A stretch of 5,393 nt of DNA from Spirochaetes bacterium GWF1_49_6 (GTDB lineage: Bacteria; Spirochaetota; Brevinematia; Brevinematales; GWF1-51-8): contig MIBD01000148.1 in assembly GCA_001829395.1 (NCBI GenBank), forward strand, positions 594-5,986, in the 5' to 3' direction. The stretch's first letter is position 1; each line of letters opens with the position of its first letter. Of this stretch, positions 1 to 4,762 are shown in pieces. The notes below the pieces were generated by a model that was given only the letters and a program-made list of their open reading frames with translations, was not told the DNA's origin and made no database searches. The translations under genes were made by a program, and so were the position numbers.

Positions 1-3
1 TAA

Positions 4-951
4 ATGCATCAAAGTAATCTCGGATTCTATCGACACTCGCATATTTTTTACGAGGTTAAAGACTCAAATATGCGAAAAGTTCTGTTAGTGGTAATCATCA
101 CCCTTTTCACTATGGTCTCTGAAATCGTATTCGGATCGATATTTAATTCCATGGCGTTGCTGGCGGACGGATGGCATATGGCGACGCACGCTAGCGCATT
201 AGGGATAACTTTTTTTACATTTTTACTGATGAAGAAATTAAAGCAGGATTCGGCTTTTTCCTTCGGGACATGGAAAATAGAAATTCTCGGGGCTTATACC
301 AGCGCTATATTGTTAGCTATTGTCGGATTTGGGGTCGTCTATTCTTCGGTCGAGCGTCTCCTTCACCCTGCGGTAATTCAATACGATCAGGCTCTCATTG
401 TGACATTTATCGGACTGGGGGTGAATGTACTTTGCGCGTTTATCCTGAATTCCGGTAAACATCCCGAAACGGATCATCATCATCCGCATGAACATTCACA
501 TGAGCATGGATTGGGAATAAAATCAGCGTCTCTGCATGTGATTGCTGATGCAATGACGTCTGTTTTTGCGATACTAGCGTTATTAGGCGCGAAACTATTG
601 AAATTAAATTTCTTAGACCCGGCGATGGGGATTGTAAGTACGGTTCTTATTTTTAAGTGGTCTATCGATTTATTACGGGAAACCTCGAATATATTAGTCG
701 ATAGAACGACGGATAATGAAATATCCGAAGAGATAAAAGCGATCATTGAAGATGACGGCGATACTAAGATTTCAGATTTACATATATGGAAAGTCGGCGA
801 GGAAAAATATGCCTGTATTATTTCGCTTGTGGCGCGAAAACCGAAAAAACCGGAGTTCTATAAAAATTTACTAACGCCGGTAAATGAACTCGCGCATATC
901 AGCATAGAAGTAGTAAAATGCGAGGATAGGGATACTGAAAAAAAAGGATAA
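4..951 (+). CDS. dmeF: CDF-family divalent metal efflux transporter, DmeF-like
   Basis: Predicted inner-membrane cation/proton antiporter that exports divalent metal ions, probably Co(II)/Ni(II), from the cytoplasm. The 315-residue length and layout fit the cation diffusion facilitator family: six membrane segments (about 24-44, 50-72, 92-114, 129-148, 172-195, 206-222) and a cytoplasmic C-terminal domain (about 235-305, with SDLHIWKVGEEKYA at 257-270). The likely transport site is H58 and H62 in TM2 plus H178 and D182 in TM5. TM2 has HxxxH where zinc-type members have HxxxD or DxxxD. This, the HSHIF at 11-15 and the His-rich TM4-TM5 loop (158-168) match DmeF proteins as I know them. The ATG at 4 is preferred over the ATG at 70 because it keeps HSHIF, and an in-frame TAA lies directly before it. 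Its ribosome site would lie outside the window. The gene is more A+T-rich than the array downstream. Family assignment is firm; metal specificity is inferred. Confidence 0.9.
   Translation: MHQSNLGFYRHSHIFYEVKDSNMRKVLLVVIITLFTMVSEIVFGSIFNSMALLADGWHMATHASALGITFFTFLLMKKLKQDSAFSFGTWKIEILGAYTSAILLAIVGFGVVYSSVERLLHPAVIQYDQALIVTFIGLGVNVLCAFILNSGKHPETDHHHPHEHSHEHGLGIKSASLHVIADAMTSVFAILALLGAKLLKLNFLDPAMGIVSTVLIFKWSIDLLRETSNILVDRTTDNEISEEIKAIIEDDGDTKISDLHIWKVGEEKYACIISLVARKPKKPEFYKNLLTPVNELAHISIEVVKCEDRDTEKKG
475..507 (+). other. His-rich metal-binding loop of the CDF transporter
   Basis: Codons 158-168 read HHHPHEHSHEH, with seven histidines in eleven residues. The segment sits between TM4 and TM5 of the transporter. 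In CDF proteins this loop is cytoplasmic and is thought to bind metal and help deliver it to, or tune selectivity of, the membrane site. The run is seen directly; its role is family knowledge. Confidence 0.85.
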
Positions 952-960
952 ATATCTTTT

Positions 961-1029
961 ATTTCAGGATTACCTATTCTGATCATAATCAAGGTTTACT
1001 TTTTACGGGTAGTGCTTGGATTTAATAAT
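961..1029 (+). promoter_or_regulatory. Weak sigma-70-like promoter candidates for the array
   Basis: Two alternatives are visible. One pairs TTTACG (1002-1007, 4 of 6 to TTGACA) with AATAAT (1024-1029, 5 of 6 to TATAAT) at 16-base spacing. It would start transcription only a few bases before the ribosome site. The other pairs ATTTCA (961-966, 3 of 6) with CATAAT (984-989, 5 of 6) at 17-base spacing and leaves a leader of about 50 bases. Such matches arise readily by chance in A+T-rich DNA. The better argument for a promoter here is position: the only gap ahead of a five-gene array. Confidence 0.25.
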
Positions 1030-1037
1030 CTTCTACT

Positions 1038-1042
1038 GAGAG
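1038..1042 (+). promoter_or_regulatory. Ribosome-binding site fixing the TTG start of array gene 1
   Basis: GAGAG lies six bases before TTG at 1049. An in-frame TGA at 1037-1039 rules out any start further upstream. Translation from the TTG gives MTFKTFTSAFAKYVN, which aligns without gaps to the first residues of the next two paralogs (MTLKTVTAVFSKYVN, MMLKTVTATFAKYVN). Confidence 0.7.
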
Positions 1043-1048
1043 TATAAA

Positions 1049-1978
1049 TTGACCTTTAAAACGTTCACCTCCGCCTTCGCGAAATATGTGAATCTCGACG
1101 AACTGGTCTACGATATCACCCTGCTGGTACTGGCATTATTCCTGCGCGGGTTGATTGTCCCGCATGGAAAGACCGTGCTTGATGTGCTGAATCCTGTTAC
1201 CGGCACTATCCTGCTTCTGGCGGTATTTTTTTCCGTTTCGTATTATATAGGGTTTATTCAATCTCGTTACACCGAGGTGTTAACGGAACGCCCCAAGACG
1301 CTTGACAGGGTGGCCGGGATATCGATGGTCACGTTATTCGTGATGATAATCACAGTGACGATTATCTTCGTCAGGGAATTCCCCGATGCGGACCCGGTAT
1401 TTTCGATGGCGTTAGTATTCGGCGGATTTTGTATGGTCGCAAGCGGATTGGTGTGGAGTTCCGCGAAAAAGGAAAAAGACGGATGCAGCACATCCATCAG
1501 CGTATTTATTTTATCCCTGATCATTATTCATTTTTTTATCAGCTTTTTTCAATGCGAGGATAATCCCCCCAGCATATTGAGGGCGCTCGGGATATTCGCG
1601 GCGGGCGGGACAGTTCTCGTACTCCTTTTTATATTAAACGTCCATGTTTCTGAAAAGTTATTTAACGAAAAGAACAGGGCGGGTAATCTCATTATTTTTA
1701 TATTGTTTAATATTTTCATCCCCCTGATGACCGCGATGATGGTTGGGTTCTGGCAGGAAATTGCCGCGGCCGGAATGATCGGGGTATTGCACAACCCGGA
1801 TGAAGTCAGTATCATTCTATCGGGGGTGTTGTTTTTAACTGTTATCAGCGTGAGGGTACAGATGGCGCTCGCGCCGCCGTATAGGGTCATCAATACGGGA
1901 ATAGGGCTTGCGTTTTTCACGGTGTATGTCATTATACTGGTAAATAATATTAGCGCCGCGATAGGGAAGTCCCCATGA
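1049..1978 (+). CDS. Array gene 1: multi-pass membrane protein, unrecognised family
   Basis: I do not recognise this 309-residue protein. It is strongly hydrophobic, with about nine membrane segments (roughly 22-38, 52-70, 89-108, 117-137, 148-167, 180-198, 212-236, 254-272, 283-298) and no signal peptide, so it should lie in the cytoplasmic membrane. The family motifs are NLDELVYDI (15-23), RG at 33-34, VPHGKTV (37-43), GC at 145-146 in a charged loop (KKEKDGC), SEKLFNE (201-207), GFWQEI (233-238) and APPYR..NTG (275-284). No catalytic motif, heme ligand set or ATP-binding site is evident. It starts with TTG, supported by a ribosome site and by alignment with its paralogs. It overlaps gene 2 by ATGA. 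Closest relative in the window is gene 2, with 41 of the first 50 residues identical. Transport or a structural membrane role are both open. That it is a real gene is near certain. Confidence 0.88.
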   Translation: MTFKTFTSAFAKYVNLDELVYDITLLVLALFLRGLIVPHGKTVLDVLNPVTGTILLLAVFFSVSYYIGFIQSRYTEVLTERPKTLDRVAGISMVTLFVMIITVTIIFVREFPDADPVFSMALVFGGFCMVASGLVWSSAKKEKDGCSTSISVFILSLIIIHFFISFFQCEDNPPSILRALGIFAAGGTVLVLLFILNVHVSEKLFNEKNRAGNLIIFILFNIFIPLMTAMMVGFWQEIAAAGMIGVLHNPDEVSIILSGVLFLTVISVRVQMALAPPYRVINTGIGLAFFTVYVIILVNNISAAIGKSP

Positions 1979-2045
1979 CGCTGAAAACTGTTACCGCGGT
2001 CTTCTCGAAATATGTGAACCTCGACGAACTGGTCTATGATATTAC
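1861..2045 (+). repeat. Junction repeat, copy A (end of gene 1 / start of gene 2)
   Basis: This 185-base segment matches 2802-2986 at an offset of 941 bases with 16 mismatches by hand count, about 91% identity. It spans the last 39 codons of gene 1, the ATGA junction and the first 23 codons of gene 2. The longest identical run is 31 bases (2006-2036 with 2947-2977). Identity at synonymous positions is far higher than in the gene middles. Confidence 0.85.
1960..1977 (+). promoter_or_regulatory. Ribosome site and start codon of gene 2 in a small hairpin
   Basis: The ribosome-binding site AGGGA (1963-1967) lies inside the last codons of gene 1, seven bases before ATG 1975. The segment ATAGGGAAGTCCCCAT (1961-1976) can fold: GGG pairs with CCC around an AAGT loop, and AT pairs with the AT of the start codon across one A.C mismatch. 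This would hide the initiation site until ribosomes translating gene 1 open it, which fits translational coupling. The complementarity is seen; the regulatory role is inferred. Confidence 0.4.
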
Positions 2046-2919
2046 CCTGCTGGTGCTGGCGCTCTTCCTGCGCGGGCTGTTCGTCCCGCATGGAAAGACG
2101 GTGGTCGACGTCCTGACCCCGTTAGGCGCTGCTCTCCTTCTCATTACCATCTTTTTCTCTGTCGCGTATCTGGCGGGCTTTCTCCAATTAAAGTATGCGG
2201 AGTCATTGAAAGACCGCCCGGAAACGTTGGAGACCGTGAAGGGGATTTCGGTAGTTACCTTGATTGGGATGATTATCACCCTGACGATTGTTTTCGTTAG
2301 GAGTTTTCCCGGAGCGGATCCTGTTCTATGGATGGCGTGCATTTTCGGCGGGGTCGGAATGGCGATCAGCGGATTGTCGATAAGTGTCCAGTGGGGTGAA
2401 AAAGAGGGATGCTCCGTATCGATATTTATATTTCTATTATCGTCGCTGATCTTGTACTTATTCCTCACCTTTTTGGGCGCCGAGATGAACGGGAACGAGG
2501 TTGTCGCATCGAGTGCGGAACCCGCGCTCGCGAGATTCGGGATAGCTGTAATCATATTCTTCGTCCTCTTTATTTTAGGCGACATTATTTCGGGGAAGCT
2601 GTTCGACGGGAAGAATCGCGCGGGGATTGCCATTAAGGCGGTTATTTTTAACGCGGTTATTCCGCTGATGGCGGCGCTGATGATGGGGTTTTGGCAGGAG
2701 ATAGCCGCTGCAGGCCTTATCGGTATATTTCAGAACGGTGATTTGCTCGGTTTTATTCTGGCGGGAGTATTGTTTTTAACCATACTCGGTGTGCGGGTGC
2801 TGATGGCGCTCGCCCCGCCGTACCGGATTATCAATACAGGAATAGGGCTTGCGTCTTTCACGGTGTATGTTATCATACTGGTAGATAATATTAGCGCCGC
2901 CATAGGGAAGTCCCCATGA
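1975..2919 (+). CDS. Array gene 2: multi-pass membrane protein, paralog of gene 1
   Basis: This 314-residue member is closest to gene 1 and collinear with it to about residue 165. It then has about five extra residues in the loop between TM5 and TM6 (about 168-188, containing an alanine/serine-rich stretch). The predicted topology is again about nine membrane segments. Family motifs are NLDELVYDI (15-23), RG (33-34), VPHGKTV (37-43), the charged loop ending in GC (145-146), SGKLFDGKNRAG (206-217), GFWQEI (238-243) and APPYR..NTG (280-289). Its ATG overlaps the gene 1 stop as ATGA, and its ribosome site lies within gene 1, so it is probably translated by coupling. The C-terminus DNISAAIGKSP is almost the same as that of gene 1 (NNISAAIGKSP), also at DNA level. 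Function is unknown; membership in the array family is clear. Confidence 0.9.
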   Translation: MTLKTVTAVFSKYVNLDELVYDITLLVLALFLRGLFVPHGKTVVDVLTPLGAALLLITIFFSVAYLAGFLQLKYAESLKDRPETLETVKGISVVTLIGMIITLTIVFVRSFPGADPVLWMACIFGGVGMAISGLSISVQWGEKEGCSVSIFIFLLSSLILYLFLTFLGAEMNGNEVVASSAEPALARFGIAVIIFFVLFILGDIISGKLFDGKNRAGIAIKAVIFNAVIPLMAALMMGFWQEIAAAGLIGIFQNGDLLGFILAGVLFLTILGVRVLMALAPPYRIINTGIGLASFTVYVIILVDNISAAIGKSP

Positions 2920-2986
2920 TGCTGAAAACTGTTACCGCGACCTTCGCGAAATATGTGAACCTCGACGAACTGGTCTACGATATTAC
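2802..2986 (+). repeat. Junction repeat, copy B (end of gene 2 / start of gene 3)
   Basis: This is the partner of 1861-2045, about 91% identical by hand count. It covers the end of gene 2, the ATGA junction and the start of gene 3. Downstream of it, genes 2 and 3 diverge quickly: by about codon 50 the proteins are hard to align until the KLF and GFWQEI motifs. The homogenised part is therefore confined to the junction. Confidence 0.85.
2901..2918 (+). promoter_or_regulatory. Ribosome site and start codon of gene 3 in a small hairpin
   Basis: AGGGA (2904-2908) lies seven bases before ATG 2916. CAT (2901-2903) is complementary to the ATG start codon, and GGG (2905-2907) to CCC (2912-2914), around an AAGT loop with one A.C mismatch. 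The hairpin has six pairs, one more than at the preceding junction, and would cover the whole start codon. As there, coupling through unfolding by upstream ribosomes is an inference. Confidence 0.4.
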
Positions 2987-3836
2987 GCTCGTGCTTTTAG
3001 CGGTATTCTTCAGGGGGATGATCGTCCCGCAGGGGAAGACCGTGCTGGAAATCCTGAATCCGGCTTCCGCGATTGTTACAGTCTGCGTGATTTATTTCTT
3101 CGTATCCATACTCCTCGGTTCCCTCTACCGGCGTTTCAGCCCTTATAAGGAGAAACATCCGGTCCTGATTAATATCGTAACCTTCGTGCTGTTCGCAACC
3201 GCGGGCGTACTATACATCGCGATTAACGAGAACCTGCGGGGACTGCGTCTGCTCGCGGCGGAGAATATGTACATCCCCTATATCGCTGGGATTTTCGTGA
3301 TGCCGGCGGGCTTCCTTTTCGGAAGCTCCGATAATTCCAGCGAGGGGTGCAGGTCGGCGGCGGTGATGATATCTATTGCGGCCGGCCTCGCGGTATTTAT
3401 CTCGTTCTTTTATTTTGTCGAGGAGTACGGGTGGCTCGCCGGGACTGGAATAACTCTGGGCGGCGCGGGGGTCTACACGCTTCTCCTGATCGGCGCGCTG
3501 TATCTATCTAAAAAACTATTTAATGAAGAGTCGAAAGCCGCGGGAGTTTTACGTACCGTCCTGTTCGGGATTCTACTCCCGGTAATCATCGCGATTATAC
3601 TCGGTTTCTGGCAGGAGATTTCGATTATCGGGCAGGCCGCCGGGATGAATGCCGGGGATATCGTTCCGCGCGTATTATCCAGCCTGGGGTTCTATGGGAT
3701 TATCCCGTTACGGATACTGATGGCCGCCGCGCCGCCGTACCGGATCGTGAATACCGGTGTGGGGCTCGCGTCCCTCACGGTATATTTCTTTACCCTTCGA
3801 TCATTTATTGAATCTCTGATAGCGGGGGTAAGGTAA
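2916..3836 (+). CDS. Array gene 3: multi-pass membrane protein with a mosaic pattern
   Basis: Unrecognised 306-residue membrane protein of the array family. About nine hydrophobic segments are visible (roughly 22-38, 52-70, 86-103, 117-137, 147-166, 172-196, 210-230, 252-271, 282-298). Motifs are NLDELVYDI (15-23), RG (33-34), VPQGKTV (37-43), SSEGC (141-145), KKLFNEE (199-205), GFWQEI (230-235) and APPYR..NTG (272-281). The first 50 residues match gene 2 at 35 positions. The rest resembles gene 4, for example PYIAGIFVMPAG, GIIPLRI and GLASLTVYFFTL. The start is the first of two adjacent ATG codons, because that aligns MMLKTVTA with MTLKTVTA of gene 2 and overlaps the stop as ATGA. The ATG at 2919 is a minor alternative. 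It ends one base before gene 4. Function unknown. Confidence 0.9.
   Translation: MMLKTVTATFAKYVNLDELVYDITLVLLAVFFRGMIVPQGKTVLEILNPASAIVTVCVIYFFVSILLGSLYRRFSPYKEKHPVLINIVTFVLFATAGVLYIAINENLRGLRLLAAENMYIPYIAGIFVMPAGFLFGSSDNSSEGCRSAAVMISIAAGLAVFISFFYFVEEYGWLAGTGITLGGAGVYTLLLIGALYLSKKLFNEESKAAGVLRTVLFGILLPVIIAIILGFWQEISIIGQAAGMNAGDIVPRVLSSLGFYGIIPLRILMAAAPPYRIVNTGVGLASLTVYFFTLRSFIESLIAGVR
3750..3785 (+). repeat. C-terminal coding repeat, copy in gene 3
   Basis: These 36 bases match 4675-4710 in gene 4 with a single mismatch, including an exact 27-base run (3759-3785 with 4684-4710). They encode NTGVGLASLTVY. Codon choice is also the same, unlike most of the gene pair, so the run is better explained by gene conversion or very recent copying than by protein constraint alone. 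Confidence 0.75.
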
Positions 3837-3837
3837 A

Positions 3838-4761
3838 ATGAATTGGAAAACCATATCCGGGAATTTTGCCAAATATGCGAATTTGGACGAACTGGTATTC
3901 GATATCACTCTGGCGTTGTTCGCGATATTTTTCCGGCGGATTGTCGTCCCGGAGGGAAAAACTATAGTCGGTATTCTCACCCCGGTTTCCGCGCTCGTAC
4001 TGACCCTGATGATTGATTTTACGGTTTCCCTGCTTGTGGGGGGACTCTATCTCCGGTATGAGAAAACGATAGAAAAACACCCGGCGGTTAAGAAAATTAT
4101 TTTACCGGTGATATTTATAACGGTTCTGTTCCTGTTTCTCGGTATTCCCGCTGTCATGCACGAGCAGGGTCTCTTACCGCTCGAATGGATGATTATCCCG
4201 TTTATCGCGGGATTGTTTTTAATTCTCGCGGGGGGATCATTCGGTTTTTCGAAGGATAAAAAACAAGGTTGTATTACCGGAGCGATTCTCTTCGCAATTC
4301 CCGGGTTATTCGGGTTAATTTATGCGCTTCTTTATTTTGGGGTGGACATGGGAAACTGGTTTGCTGGAATTGGGATTATGATCGGGGGAATCATTGCTTT
4401 CGCGGGCATTCTGGTACTCTTAACGAAAATCGCGGAAAAACTGTTTGACCACGAAACCGGTGGTTATACTCTTCCCGGAACGGTACTCTTCGGCTTCCTT
4501 CTCCCGTTTTTAATTGCAGTATCGCTCGGGTTTTGGCAGGAGATTATCGCGGTCAATCAGGTGAAGACTGCTGAGGGAGGTAAGGAGTTTATCCAGACAA
4601 TAGTTACGCTGATCATGTACGGTATCATACCCGTGCGGATAATGATGGCGCTTGCGCCGCCCTACCGAATCATCAATACCGGAGTGGGGCTCGCGTCCCT
4701 CACGGTATATATTTTCACCCTTCAGTCGTATATCAATTCATTAATAGGAGCGGTTAAATAA
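3838..4761 (+). CDS. Array gene 4: multi-pass membrane protein, paralog of gene 3
   Basis: This 307-residue protein has the same hydrophobic profile of about nine segments. Motifs are NLDELVFDI (15-23), VPEGKTI (37-43), KDKKQGC (139-145), EKLFDHE (200-206), GFWQEI (231-236) and APPYR..NTG (273-282). It has RR at 33-34 where all its paralogs have RG. The nearest relative is gene 3: both have LFG-x-LLP before GFWQEI, GIIP-x-RI, and SLI near the C-terminus. The ATG follows the gene 3 stop by one base. AAGG (3830-3833), preceded by a G-run, is a ribosome site four bases upstream. The start is supported by alignment of MNWKTISGNFAKYANLDELV with its neighbours. No known enzymatic or transport signature is visible. 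It is surely a gene; its function is unknown. Confidence 0.9.
   Translation: MNWKTISGNFAKYANLDELVFDITLALFAIFFRRIVVPEGKTIVGILTPVSALVLTLMIDFTVSLLVGGLYLRYEKTIEKHPAVKKIILPVIFITVLFLFLGIPAVMHEQGLLPLEWMIIPFIAGLFLILAGGSFGFSKDKKQGCITGAILFAIPGLFGLIYALLYFGVDMGNWFAGIGIMIGGIIAFAGILVLLTKIAEKLFDHETGGYTLPGTVLFGFLLPFLIAVSLGFWQEIIAVNQVKTAEGGKEFIQTIVTLIMYGIIPVRIMMALAPPYRIINTGVGLASLTVYIFTLQSYINSLIGAVK
4675..4710 (+). repeat. C-terminal coding repeat, copy in gene 4
   Basis: Partner of 3750-3785, with one mismatch in 36 bases. It encodes the same NTGVGLASLTVY segment just after APPYR. Confidence 0.75.
4746..4750 (+). promoter_or_regulatory. Ribosome-binding site of array gene 5
   Basis: AGGAG lies within the last codons of gene 4, twelve bases before ATG 4763. 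The spacing is longer than usual, but the motif is the best Shine-Dalgarno match in the array and no other start codon suits it better. Confidence 0.55.
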
Positions 4762-4762
4762 T

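Larger units (their letters stand above)
952..1048 (+). other. Intergenic spacer between the CDF gene and the paralog array
   Basis: This 97-base A+T-rich stretch is the only non-coding gap of any size in the window. It holds weak promoter-like hexamers and a ribosome-binding site for the first array gene. I find no convincing hairpin plus T-run terminator for the upstream gene and no small ORF with a good ribosome site. Base composition changes from A+T-rich to more G+C-rich across it. That fits a boundary between two transcription units, but read-through from the CDF gene cannot be excluded. Confidence 0.6.

Noticed and set aside
943..966. Possible terminator after the CDF gene (AAAAGGATA with TATCTTTT)
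   Set aside because: The stem is only A/T pairs apart from one G-C and needs a bulge. No clean T-run follows, and it overlaps the end of the coding region.
968..990. Inverted repeat GATTA ... TAATC around TGATCA as an operator
   Set aside because: The arms are five bases with a 13-base spacer in A+T-rich DNA. It resembles no metal-repressor operator that I can name, so chance is the simplest explanation.
1148..1177. Possible Walker A (P-loop) from the RGLIVPHGKTV sequence, repeated in each paralog
   Set aside because: The spacing is G-x5-GKT rather than G-x4-GK[ST]. The first glycine is replaced by arginine in gene 4, the segment is at a membrane border, and no Walker B or other NTPase motif is present.
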